Positions 35,332-45,753 of a stretch of 64,000 bases of DNA are shown one piece after another. This DNA is from Argentina anserina (taxonomy: Eukaryota > Streptophyta > Magnoliopsida > Rosales > Rosaceae). The translations under genes were made by a program, and so were the position numbers. Numbering within the stretch: the stretch's first letter is position 1; each line of letters opens with the position of its first letter. Under the pieces are notes generated by a model. The model saw nothing but the letters and a program-made list of their open reading frames with translations, had not been told where the DNA came from and did not search any database. The stretch lies in contig NC_065872.1 of the NCBI RefSeq assembly GCF_933775445.1, forward strand, positions 22,072,001 to 22,136,000, read 5' to 3'.

Positions 35332-36260
35332 GTGAATGATGCCAAATCAAAGGAGATTGAGCTTCATGGTGAAGTGTCGCAAAAAGTCTCATCTGAAGTG
35401 GCAACATCGTCTGCGGAAAGAAAAGCCAGCCATGCCTTTCCGGTCCTTCACTATGTTCCGAAGTCTGGACGAAGGGAGGGGGAGTCTCCATTCGTGGGGA
35501 CAAAGTCACAAGAGTGTCAACGAAAATTAGAAGAGAATGATGTTAAATTGTTAAGGGAGGAGTCAACATTGCCATTAATAAAGATGAGCAACCGAAATCC
35601 TATAAAGCAGCTACTAATGGGGTTTGTTAAATCAATTCAAGGTAAGACGGAACATGTATTGCTGCCCAAGAAAAGAAGAAGTGAAAGGTTCGATCCTAAC
35701 GCATACAAGCTGTTAGAAAAGGCTGGATACGACTTTGGTTCATCAAGCAAAAATGATGACCAAGTTGCACCAAAGATGGCGCATGAGCTCGATGAGCCAC
35801 AAAAGAAGTTAAGAGAGCAAGGGGCAATAGTCGATTCTTCTAAAGCTGGTCTCGGTTTCACTTTGAGCAAGCCAATCATAATTTCAGGAAGTCGTGTCGA
35901 GGTAGTTGACAAGAAGAGTCAAGAGGTTCAGTCAACCCCTCGCATTTCGTCGTTCGATCGCATTCGTCCAGGTTCTCGAAGAGCAACATTTGAACGTATT
36001 AAAGGATCAATAACAAGGGTGTCAGTCATTGACCGTGTGAACATGACAGCAAGTAAAGGTTCAGTTTTCAATCGCATCGGTAGTACAACCACTCGGCCTT
36101 CCGTATTCAAAAGGATGTCAAGTTCAGACAAAGATAAGAAACAGTCAAACCTCATTCCGCGAAAACCTGCATTGAAAATGATCCAAGCACCTAAGAAACG
36201 ACAAATAAGCAAGAGGAAAATGACTTGTAGTCAAGCGGAGGGTAAAGAAATCTGAAGTCT
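35332..36260 (+). pseudogene. Tat-like polyprotein, linker between protease and RT
   Basis: The frame resumes after the nested insertion as NDAKSKEIELHGEVSQKVSS and runs open to 36255. It includes YVPKSGRREGESPF, a serine/arginine-rich tract with three similar phrases (RISSFDRIRP, KGSVFNRIG, RPSVFKRMSS) and a basic end. This low-complexity linker is usual in Tat polyproteins and its biochemical role is unclear. The ATG at 35309 lies inside the nested LTR, so it is not a native start. Confidence 0.75.
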
Positions 36261-36273
36261 TATCCCGTCACGT

Positions 36274-36845
36274 ATGAACAGGAATTGTGTCTTGGAAGTG
36301 GATTCCACATATCAACTCAAAGTGAAGAAACATACCATCATATTCACTGGCCAAAAAAGAGATAGCAACCTCAGTAATGGCGGTGAGGATAACATTGTCC
36401 AAACCTCTTATCATATCACGGTGGTAGAAGCAGATGCCGTAGAAGAAGACGATCATGAAGATTTTGACATTGAAATAGACGAAGCTCCTCCAGAACTTGA
36501 AGACGGGGGGCAAACCACTATGGAAGAACTTAAGGAGATTAACTTGGGAACAGAAGGAGACCCAAGACTTATTTTTGTGAGTGCGTCTTTAAGTTCCAAA
36601 GAAGAAAAAGAATATCTTGATCTGTTGCTCGAGTACAAAGATGTCTTTGCTCGGACGTGCAAAAAAATGCCCGGCCTGGATCTAAAAGTAGCAGTCCACC
36701 GACTTGCTGTCAAACCGGAAGGTCGGCCAACCAAGCAAACACAAAGACGGTTTCAAACAGAACTTATTCTTCAAATTGAAGTAGAAGTTGATAAGTTCAT
36801 TGTCGCAGGCTTCATTAGAGAGGTTCAATATCCTAACTCGCCACA
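36274..36845 (+). pseudogene. Tat-like RT N-terminus, then a deletion
   Basis: The 193-residue frame has an acidic stretch, LGTEGDPRLIFVSASLSSKE, LLLEYKDVFARTCKKMPGLD, VAVHRLAVKPEGRPTKQTQR and FIREVQYPNSP. In related elements this is followed by the RT core with YxDD. Here it passes within a few bases (about 36840-36855) into the end of RNase H, so the RT palm and most of RNase H are gone. Confidence 0.85.
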
Positions 36846-36849
36846 CAAC

Positions 36850-37914
36850 TCTTGAAGGGTTTTGATAATGTTACACTAATACATGTGCCACAAAAAGAAA
36901 ATCAAATGGCAGACGCATTGGCAAACTTAGCGGCGACTTTGGCATTGTCTGGAGATGAAATTTTGGACATCCCAATTTTGCCAAAGGTGGGTCATGACAA
37001 CAAAGCCTTCACTCCAGTGTGCCAGTGCTCATATAGTGTTAGTTTACACCATTTATGTTGAAGATTGGAGGCATCCTTTTATCGACTATCTTGAGCACAA
37101 CAAGCTTTCCGAAGTATCGAAGCAAAGGTGGAGCATCAAGCGGCGAGCACCGCGCTTCCTCTACTACAAAGAAACTTTATATCGTAGGTCATTTGACGGA
37201 GTACTCCTTCGATGCTTGGGAAAAGATGAAGCGGTCAAAGCCTTGGAAGAGGTTCATTCTGGAGTGTGTGGAGCACATCAGTCAAGACCAAAGTTACATT
37301 TTCAAGTAAGATGACTAGGGTATTATTGGCCCACCATGGTCAAGGATTGTATGGAGTATGCACAGAAATTCCAAGCTTGTCAGTTTCATGCCAACTTCAT
37401 TCATCAGCCACCTGAGCCGTTGCATCCGACAATTACTTCGCACTCGTTCGATGTTTGGGGAATGGATGCAATCGGACCCATCACTCTGAAGTCATTAGCT
37501 GGTCATATGTAGATTCTGGCAGCCACTGATTCCTTCTCAGCGGGCAGAGGCGATACCGCTCAAAGAAATAAAAAGTCAAATGTAGTGGATTTCATTACGG
37601 GAAGCATTATACAACGCTATGGTATATCACGGTGCATCATCACAGACAACGCCAAGTATTTCTCGAATACCGCAACAAAAAAGTTAAGCAAGAAATTCCA
37701 CTTCAACCTTCACTTCTCTTCGATGTACAACGCTCCGGCAAATGGTTTGGCAGAAGCATTCAATAAAACGCTTTGTAACATTCTGAAGAAAACTGTCAAC
37801 AAGAAGCAGGTATTGGCATGATAAATTTGGCGAAGCTCTCTGGGCTTATAGAACGATGTACCAGACAGCCAGAGATGCTACACCTTATTCTCTAGTCTAT
37901 GGTGTCGAAGCCGT
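36850..37914 (+). pseudogene. Tat-like RNase H end and integrase N-terminal and core parts
   Basis: LKGFDNVTLIHVPQKENQMA at 36852 is the end of RNase H. After a spacer region, DWRHPFIDYLEHNKLSEVSK, VHSGVCGAHQSRPKLHFQVR and QKFQACQFHANF form the zinc-binding part. The core shows VWGMDAIGPI (first Asp), IITDNAKYFS (second Asp) and YNAPANGLAEAFNKTL (Glu), then a frameshift near 37815, LWAYRTMYQTARDATPYSLV and YGVEAV, where the solo LTR interrupts it. In-frame stops occur near 37310 and 37510. Confidence 0.88.
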
Positions 37915-39485
37915 TGATAGGAGCACAAAGTGTGATGTTCTTAATATATATATGCCATATTCTTATGCTTTGTTATTTCTTATTTAGTTGTTTTAGGTTT
38001 GTATTTGTCATTTATATGTATAAGTAGAGCTATGCCGATTTTTAGTGATTTGATGATGAATTGTGCTTAAGTGTTAGAAATCCTTATTGAGCTAGGATTT
38101 ATTACTCGACTAGGACTCTACTTTCCTATTTTTCATTCTTTCATATTCCTTAATCGTGGATTTCTTTTCAGGAAAGAACAAATCATATTTGGACAAGGAG
38201 TAATGATGTCGTGATGCACTCCTAGTGAGACAAGGAAATCATGTCCAAGTTGAAGAAGGAGAAGAAGAGGCCGGCCTTGCTATTCATAGTTGCACAAGGA
38301 GAGATGTCGTGCAGCCCTTAAGTATCTCCCTATTGGATTTGGTTTCCCACATCAAGTTGGATTTGGAGTACATGAATCAAAGTCCATAACAAAGAAGATT
38401 GCAGCTTCCCAATTGGATTCTATCTCCTAATTGGGACAGCAAGAGGGCTTCATTGACTCCTATATATAGAGGCTCGGCCTCCCCATTTAATCATGATCAA
38501 CCTTGCACACAAGCACAAGCCATAGCTTTGCCGAATCAATGCCTCACCCTTCCAAGAAATCCTAAAACCGATTCCACCATTCTCCACCATCATCCTTAGC
38601 CTTCAAGCACGCTTGTGAAGAGGTTCCATTCCCTTAGAAGTCACGGCTACACCTTGTAGAATCGCTTGATTGATAAAGTGTAACCATGATTCTCGCTTTA
38701 ATAAATTCAATTTTGGTTATCTTGTTCTTGGATTATGTATGCGATTTGTGTAGTGTAATCTCATTTCAATTTTGTCTATAAAATAGCTACTTGATTCAAT
38801 TTATATAAAGATGCGATTTCATGTTTTGGTTTTATGAATGTTTTGTTCTGGTTTCTGCCGTGCCTTGTTCTTGAAAGATTTTGATTCCTAAGTGTTATGA
38901 TTATGCTTGTAGCATGATATTAGATTGTTGGATTAAATACTTATGCTAAGAACATGTTTACTCTTTTATATGTAAGTTTCGAATTGCATGGTTGTTGGTT
39001 AAGTAGTGACATGCTTAATGAATTCAATGTGCATGGCTTTGGAATTACATAATAAGATGAACATGTTAGATTTCGATTAAGGGTTGCCTGGTATTAATCG
39101 AATGTGTTAAGTGTCTATGTGATTAGATTACTGCTTAGAACCCTAATTGCATGATCCAACCTTAGTTGTTCAATAGGAAGTCTCGGCATGATTCCAAAAG
39201 GAGACATAGAACTTGTTTTCGATTTCTCTATATGAATTGTTTTGGTGATTGCTTATGTGTTGGTTGGTTGATCACATGTATATATTAGTTTAGGTTTTAT
39301 TTTATGTTTTTGACTTTCAATCCGAACCTATATCAAAAATCTTTTATATCTTTATGAATTCGTATTAAGTGTTGTGATCCTAAGCCCTGGCTGGATCTCC
39401 GGTTTGTGAACAAGACCCTCTTACTTTATACTACTTACGATGCTTACAGGGTTAAATATTGATGTCGAGTAATCGAGTTCTATCA
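37915..39485 (+). mobile_element. Solo LTR, Athila-like, in the Tat-like integrase (TSD GCCGT)
   Basis: 1571 bp from TGATAGGAGCACAAAGTGTG to CGAGTTCTATCA, flanked by GCCGT at 37910-37914 and 39486-39490. TATA box at 38461-38470. It carries about 350 bp (roughly 38590-38945) that both LTRs of the neighbouring nested element lack. The interrupted integrase text is YGVEAV before and LPLEKEIPSLRITLQEL after. Confidence 0.92.
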
Positions 39486-39490
39486 GCCGT

Positions 39491-39883
39491 GTTACCATTA
39501 GAGAAAGAAATTCCGTCATTGAGAATCACTTTGCAAGAACTTCTCACAAATGAGGAAAATGTCAAGTTGCGTCTTCAAGAGTTAGAAGCTTTGTACTAGA
39601 AGAGGCTTGATGCAAAACAACATCTGGATGCTACCAAGCTCGGATGTCATACGCCTTCAACAAAGGTGTTCAACCACGATCATTTCAAGTTGATGATTTA
39701 GTTCTTGCTGTTCGAAGACCCATCATTATGACGCACAAGACTGGCCCCAAATTCAAGTCAAAGTGGAATGGTCCTTACGTCGTTAGAGAAGTATACTCCA
39801 ATGGAGCCTACAAAATTGTGGCAGAAGACAGTTTGAGGATCGGTCCCATTAACGACAAATTCTTGAAGAAGTACCATGCTTGA
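39491..39883 (+). pseudogene. Tat-like integrase C-terminal domain
   Basis: LPLEKEIPSLRITLQELLTN and VKLRLQELEALY, then a stop and a frameshift. The open frame 39644-39883 has VQPRSFQVDDLVLAVRRPII, KFKSKWNGPYVVREV and INDKFLKKYHA, with the GPF/Y-type module (GPYVV) and the natural stop. This is the end of the polyprotein. Confidence 0.88.
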
Positions 39884-40221
39884 AAACGTCAAAGTATGCT
39901 CCAAGTCTGCACAAGCCTAAACTGCACAAGACAAAAAAAAATGCTCCACGCCTGCATGAGCTTAAACTGCAAAAGGCACACAAAAAAACCCTTGAACTAC
40001 GTGATGACTTGATTCCTTCTTTAAAATGATACGTAAGCAGCTTGAAAATAACAATCTTAAGTTCAGTCACACCTAAATAAAAATAACAGTTTGTCCATCA
40101 AATAATAAAACAAATTTTTATTTCACTGATAGTAAGTTGAATTTCAAAATCGACTTATTACAATATGATTGAAAAAAAAACAAATAAAAAAAGAGCAAGT
40201 CTCTATCATTCAAGTCAGCTA
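39884..40221. other. Spacer between integrase and the antisense gene
   Basis: Contains a degenerate duplicated phrase (GCTCCAAGTCTGCACAAGCC near 39899 and GCTCCACGCCTGCATGAGCT near 39943, both followed by TAAACTGCA). No coding text recognised. Confidence 0.4.
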
Positions 40222-43200
40222 TCATATCCAGGTCAAACTCTTGAAGCTACTACGATGTTCTTCAAAACTGGCTCGCAACTTCTTTACCTCTTCAATCTCT
40301 GTTGCAGTCAATTCTTGAATCTCTCGGATTTGGCACCTTTTATGTTCTAGATCAACAAGTCTTGCATCTTGAAGAAAAAGGTCTGCATCTAGCGAGTCCA
40401 ACGTCTGCTCTAGCTTATGTTGTTCTTTCTTCAAGTTCTCAAGGGACTCAAGCGTAGATTGACACTGAACAAAAGTATTTTGTCGAATTTCTTGGGTTGC
40501 CGTGATTTCAGACTCTGTCTCTGCCAATTTTTTGGCACTTGTGCCCATGGCGCATTTGTGAGTGCATGCATGTCCTGCCGAGTCATATAGGGTAGTGGTT
40601 GTCATCAACTGCTCCAATATTTTTTTTTATTATTGATGGGTCGACTTCATATTTTCTAAGTTCATTTGTCAACATATCAAGCTCATTCTTCCCAGCAATA
40701 ATCATCTTCAGAGAATACGTCGCTATCCAGCCTTCTATCTTTGCACAAACTTCCACAGCTGCTCGCATTCGGATATTGCAAAGTCATTGACTTGTATCCA
40801 CTATCTCAATATCACACATAGAAGCTTTAGGAAATATTTTTCTTTCTGAAGGCTTTGTACTCCCCGTCGCCATGGACAAACCTGCATATATAGAAGAAAA
40901 AAAGATGGATGAGCATAAATTATTGAAGAAATATGGGAAAATAATATATAAATATATTCGTGTGTACCTCTCTAGTCAACTGGCTGTGGTTCACTCTCCT
41001 TTCGATGTACTTCTTTTTCTGGGAGAGTATTAACTGCACACTCCTTAAAAGGAAATCGAACGCCGTCACCTGAGCAGACTTCATCAAAATAACCGATATC
41101 TTCAAGTAGAGAGGAACAAAATTGGATCAAGTCAGCAATAAGTGAACTATTGAATATGATACATTCAACTTAACTAAGTGGGACAAGTACAAAAGCATAT
41201 ACGACAAAAACAAATTTTGAATACCTCAACATGCGCGGGCACGAGTTTTGAAGGACCAGGAGCATCCCTAAGAAAATTGCCGCCAAGATCAAAATTGGCA
41301 TTGTGATCGTAGTAAATAGGGCCAAGATCAGCATCATCTCACTTTTGACGTTTGAAGTGCACGTCACTATGGGTACTACTGCTGCTTCCGCTACGCTTTC
41401 TGGATATAGCAACCTTCTCCTTCGGCTTGGGGTGAAAATCTGATGAATCTCTGATTCCTTCCAAAACTGGAGGAGGTGGAACCTGATAGTTATCAACCGA
41501 GGGAAAAGCTTCAGTGGAAACCAAAATTTGAAGAGGAGTTGTCGTGTGGTCGTCTCCTTTAGCTTTTGGAGGCTCTTGTTATGGAAAATTCACAATGGTT
41601 ATCTTCATAGGCTTCTTCAACGCACGATGATGAACTTTGAACCACCATTGGATATAGTCCTGAGTAACCATAAACTTCGTGATGTCGCTTTTCATAGGCA
41701 GGATTGCCTCACCCTTTGTGCCAAGCTTCGTCAAACTATCCCAAAACGAGTATGTCCGAGCCAAAGTTATGGGCGACGATCTCCGTGGGAACCTCCGGGA
41801 ACACCCTGAACATATCCGAATTATCTGGTGAATCGTTGAGGGCTATATGGTTCGACTACTCGCCAACTATCTTGTCGTAGGGACATAAATCTGGAGCAAA
41901 GACTAATGAGATAGGCAGAATCCGAAGGAGAGGCTCCGTGGGTGTCAACGATCAATTTGCGCACATTTAGGACTTTGGAAAAACGTTCCATCTGCACATC
42001 ATCACAAGCAGTGTAAAACAAGGCACGGGCTTGTCCTTGAAATGTCTCGCCGAAAATTCCTCCGAGATATGGACCATCAAGAGCCTGAAGCTTTTTGGAT
42101 GTCGAGAGAAGAAATGGGTGTCGAAATATTCGCCCAACCACCCATACAAGTAATGAAAAGGAAGCGCAATTGGACAGCTTTCTGGATCATTAGAGACATA
42201 TATGACATTCAAACCTTGATATATATTCGCCAATATGGGAACCGCTAGACAGTAGTTTTGACCTCGGGACATTCTGTGAGCGATCTTAAAAACTCCCAGA
42301 CGAATAAAACCTGCATCATTCTTCGAGAATACGAATAAACAAAGCCAACACTCATAAAAGGCAGAGAGGTAAACCGATTTCATGCTTGCTTCTTCTACGC
42401 CTAGATCCTCGAATGGTGAAAGGTCTTCCAGAGTTCGCTGGCGAATTCCCGGAATGGCGCTAGATGGATTGTGAGTACTAGCGGGCGCGTCCCTCTTGTT
42501 TCGTCTACTCTTGGTGGGAGGTCTCTTGTATCTCATCTGGGCTTTATACCAATAACGTATCCATGTAGTTATCTTCACGTTGCTACGCTCTCTCTTGCAC
42601 AATCTATGGTAAGCAATAAACAAATAACGACAGCTTTTGGGGATGAGAAGCTCTCATTCTTTACTCTTTGCAGAAAACTCATCAATAGGTGGAATGACTT
42701 CGTCATAAAATCTTCCAAGGATAGGCAAGCCTCCAATATGCTCAAGGTCCAAAAGAGATATAGAAATATCCCCTTGCAATGCGTGCAGTGTTTGTAGCAG
42801 GGCACCAATATTCACAAAAAGCTCGCACCACTGGAGCAACACGATCATAGCTAAATAATGACGCAAACACGACTCGATAGAGGCTCGTCTTCTTGATGTG
42901 GTCTTTGTTTCGGCTTAATAATCTTCTACCCACTCCCAGTAGCACTCTGTATAGGTAAAGCTGCCGGTAGTTAGAAACACACCCCATCGCACAGAGTTGT
43001 TGGATATAGAGTCGTTCATAAGCTTGAATGACACCGTAAGAGCATCTTTTTCACTCGTTGCCTGACTTGGAAGTTGGCTACTTGGCGATTCACTACGTAA
43101 GTCTACTGCGAGACGGGAGTTGAGCTGCCAAAGAATGGAGCTTTAAAGGCGAATGGTCCAGTGAGAGAGGGATATACGGTTAAAGTGGTGCCATCTTGTT

Positions 43201-43264
43201 GCTCATCTTCAACATCATCGAGGATAGTGATTGTCCTGTCTTTGAAACTTCTGAAAGCCGTCAT
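40222..43264 (-). pseudogene. Antisense plant-mobile-domain (PMD) gene in the Tat-like element
   Basis: Reading right to left, the start MTAFRSFKDRTITILDD at 43264 leads to an N-terminal segment near 42870 with VVRAFCEYWCPATNTARIAR, then after a frame change LEHIGGLPILGRFYDEVIPP near 42720. These match the PMD (PF10536 type, aminotransferase-like plant mobile domain). The main frame 42623-41967 has FIRLGVFKIAHRMSRG, NYCLAVPILANIYQGLN and LPFHYLYGWLGEYFDTHF. Frames continue at 42141-41821 and 41764-41579, then a nuclear-signal-like SRKRSGSSSSTHSDVHFKRQ, an intron at 41100-41224 and a coiled coil at 40617-40222. Antisense extra ORFs are reported for some Tat-lineage elements. Stops and frameshifts show decay. 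Confidence 0.75.
41100..41224 (-). other. Probable intron of the antisense PMD gene
   Basis: On the minus strand, CATGTTGAG is followed by GTATTC (donor, 41224) and CTCTACTTGAAG by ATATCGG (acceptor, 41100). Joining keeps the frame: PAHVE then ISVILMKSAQVTAFDF. The intron is 125 bp and AT-rich. A second possible donor (AGAGAG then GTACAC, near 40967) has a TGCAG acceptor near 40884, but that join does not keep the frame. Confidence 0.55.
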
Positions 43265-43329
43265 GCTGAATGTGATCATAAAGCCTAAAACGCTTTTATT
43301 GAGTGCTATTAAGTCTATGAAATGAGAGC

Positions 43330-43870
43330 AGTCAAGCGATTAGGTCGTTTACATTTTTCAAATTCGCCAGAAATCAACGTGTTTCGAAGATACTCAGGAT
43401 TTTGAGCTCCTATTGATGATACTCAAGATTTTTTTTCTGATTCCCAGACAATTGACTCTAGAGATGAGAATGATATACCGAGTAGTCTTTTGGAGGAACT
43501 TTTTGCACTGTCCAAACTTGCAATGGACTTAAAGTTAAACCTTGTTTCCGCTCCCCCTGATGATGTATCTTCCGATGAGGAGTACAATGAGAAAGAGAAT
43601 GTCAATCCTCATTCGTCTGGATTGGCTGATATATCTTCATCTCCAATTCGTGATCATGTCAAAGCTTTTGTTGACGATGAGGGTGAGGAAGAAGATGATG
43701 GTGATCATGACCAGTTTCTGTTCCCAGATAAAGAAGAAGATGAGGCTATAAAGTCACAAATAAGAGGAAATCTACTAAAGAAAAAATTGTAAACTCGCAA
43801 GAGAACACTGGAGAAGAGGAGACCAAAACATGTTCTTCAGAGAGTACAATCCGTGCACTTGTGGATATGG
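43330..43870 (+). pseudogene. Acidic protein fragment, likely captured from a host gene
   Basis: The 100-residue frame 43490-43792 reads MEELFALSKLAMDLKLNLVS then SDEEYNEKENVNP and the strongly acidic DDEGEEEDDGDHDQFLF and KEEDEAI. Upstream homologous-looking text runs from MRAVKRLGRLHFSNSPEI at 43318 with a stop. It is not retroelement protein. The acidic segment is reminiscent of claspin/MRC1-like proteins, but that is a guess. It lies sense to the element, just past the start of the antisense PMD gene. Confidence 0.45.
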
Positions 43871-44155
43871 TACACTAGTGTGTACTTATTTAAAGTTATT
43901 TAAAGAGTTGCTTGGAGCTTGGTCATATAGATGACTGAAAACTAGAGGGTGGGGTTGTCATGTAGGATTAAAAGATACTAAAAAAAAAGGAGCAAAATCA
44001 TTGAATTGATTTCGATACAGCTTGGTGTTATGTTTCAGTAGTGGAATCATTGGTGGCTTGGTGTTATCTTTTAGTAGTGGAGTTGTAAAGAGACGTGTAG
44101 TACAGCTTGATCATTGAATTGATTTCGGTGGAGTTGTAAAGAGACATGTAGTAGC
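43870..44155. repeat. Short imperfect duplications between captured fragments
   Basis: TCATTGAATTGATTTCG occurs near 43999 and 44111, GGAGTTGTAAAGAGAC near 44079 and 44129, and GCTTGGTGTTAT twice near 44020-44070. No coding text seen. Confidence 0.6.
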
Positions 44156-44634
44156 TTGAGAATGATTGATTTTTCGTTAAATTCTTTGTCTGGTACTATT
44201 CCATTGTCTCTAGGAGAGCTGTCAAACCTTGAGGAGTTTATGATTAGTAACAACAATGTCACTGCCTCACTGGTTCAATACCTTCCTGTCTTTGCAATGC
44301 AACAAATTTGATTCAGTTGCAGCTTGATACAAATCAGATCTCTGGTTTGATTCCACCAGAGATTGGGAAGTTGTCCAAGCTCACTGTGTTCTTTTCTTGG
44401 CAAAACCAACTTGAAGGAAGCATTCCTTCATCTTTGGCTAGTTTGAGTAATCTTCAAGCTCTAGATTTGTCACACAATTCACTCACTCGCAGCATACCTT
44501 CTAGCTTGTTTCAGCTGCAAAACCGTACAAAAATCTTGTTGATTTCTAATGATATTTCGGGAACTTTCATAAAACTTGAGGAAGATGGGAATCAATTGAA
44601 GAGAGTGAAGCTCAAATCTATATTACTCTTTTAA
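44155..44634 (+). pseudogene. LRR receptor-kinase ectodomain fragment captured by the Tat-like element
   Basis: Consecutive plant-type 24-residue LRRs: LNSLSGTIPLSLGELSNLEE then (frame change near 44270) LDTNQISGLIPPEIGKLSKL, WQNQLEGSIPSSLASLSNLQ and LSHNSLTRSIPSSLFQLQN, then LLISNDISGT. The phrases LSNLEEFMISNNNVT and LTVFFSWQNQLEGSIP are those of the RGI/RCH1-like LRR-XI receptor kinases as I remember them. No signal peptide, transmembrane segment or kinase is present. It stops at about 44580 and the remaining frame is unrelated. Capture by the element is inferred from its position inside the LTRs. Confidence 0.7.
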
Positions 44635-44761
44635 AGTTGCAGACAGTCATATTATCATGCTATGCTCATATACTTATTATGATGAATATTCAGATCAATA
44701 CATGTGGTGCAGTCCATATTACTATTGATGATGGATCTAGTCTTAAGGTAAATCATTGAAA

Positions 44762-44822
44762 GCAGTGGAACATTGTAGTGGTGCCAACGATTCAAGGCAG
44801 TGGAACATTGTAGTGGTGCCAA
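44762..44822. repeat. 35-bp tandem duplication
   Basis: GCAGTGGAACATTGTAGTGG followed by TGCCAA occurs at 44762 and 44797. It lies in the non-coding stretch 44640-45015 before the 3' LTR. Confidence 0.85.
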
Positions 44823-45015
44823 TGATGAATTTGGATGGAAAGATCTTCGAAATTAAATTCATATGATTAAAATATATGATGGAAAGATTGCTACAAAATT
44901 TGCGGAGCCTCGGAAGTTAGCTCCACAAATTCTCCCAATCAAAGTGCATACTTCAAGCTGCGCTTTCGGCACGTTACTACGATATGACTGCAACACGACT
45001 TGAAGTCGGGGCATT

Positions 45016-45748
45016 TGTAGACACATGAAATTTAATGAAGTAAATCATCTTCATTAAATGATTGAATCGACCAAGAGCTCGACAAAATTACACACGTAAG
45101 CCCAAAAGTCAACAAAATTAGTGCAGATCCGAATAAAACTCGTGTCAGCATATAAATAGATGATCGTAATTGAAGCTGCGTGATTCCGACTTAAATCGGA
45201 AATTGAATGTCATTGACGATTCGAAATAGTGATCGGACATTTGATTAAATCAATAAATTCCTTAACGGTTATGATTAAATCAAAATATTTTCTGCTTAAT
45301 TTAGTTATGAGAGTAACTAATTTTTAAATTAATCAGAAAATACATATTGATTTAATTATACAATTAAAGGAATATTATTATTTTAGTGTCATTAAAATAT
45401 TCTATAAAATATAAGCCTTGACACTATAAATACCCATTTCAACATGAAGAGAATGTGACTTTAGAAGAAGAGAGAAAATTACTTGAGCAAGATCACTTTC
45501 GAAAAATCCCGAAGTCTCTCAAGTCCAAGAAGAATCATCAAGCTACTAAATCGCTCATTCTTCATCAAATCCAAATCCAAACTCAAATTCTCAAGATCAA
45601 GTGCATGTCACCCTTGAGCCAAGTTACATACGGAGATATAATCAGAGGAGTTCAGAAAGATTGTAACCTCGCGCTTGATTATCAGTAAATTATATTTTAT
45701 TTGTACACGTGTTTGCACTCTTATTTGTTTTCAGATTGTCGTCCTACA
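45016..45748 (+). repeat. Tat-like element 3' LTR
   Basis: 733 bp, the partner of 24826-25590. TATA box TATAAATA at 45425-45432. The purine-rich AGTCGGGGCA just before it is in polypurine-tract position. Ends GTCCTACA before the GTGAG target copy. Confidence 0.93.
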
Positions 45749-45753
45749 GTGAG

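Larger units (their letters stand above)
24826..45748 (+). mobile_element. Tat-like Ty3/gypsy retrotransposon with nested insertions
   Basis: LTRs at 24826-25590 and 45016-45748 both start TGTAGACACATGAAATTT and are bounded by GTGAG (24821-24825 and 45749-45753). Without the two nested insertions the element is about 12.6 kb. The order is LTR, TGGCACACCCAGTGG primer-site region, gag, protease, a truncated RT, the end of RNase H, integrase, a long 3' region with an antisense gene and captured gene fragments, LTR. RNase H and integrase text (ENQMADALANLAATLAL, YNAPANGLAEAFNKTLCN, RRPIIMTHKTG) is of the Tat/Retand type. RT is mostly deleted, so it could not move on its own. Confidence 0.92.
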
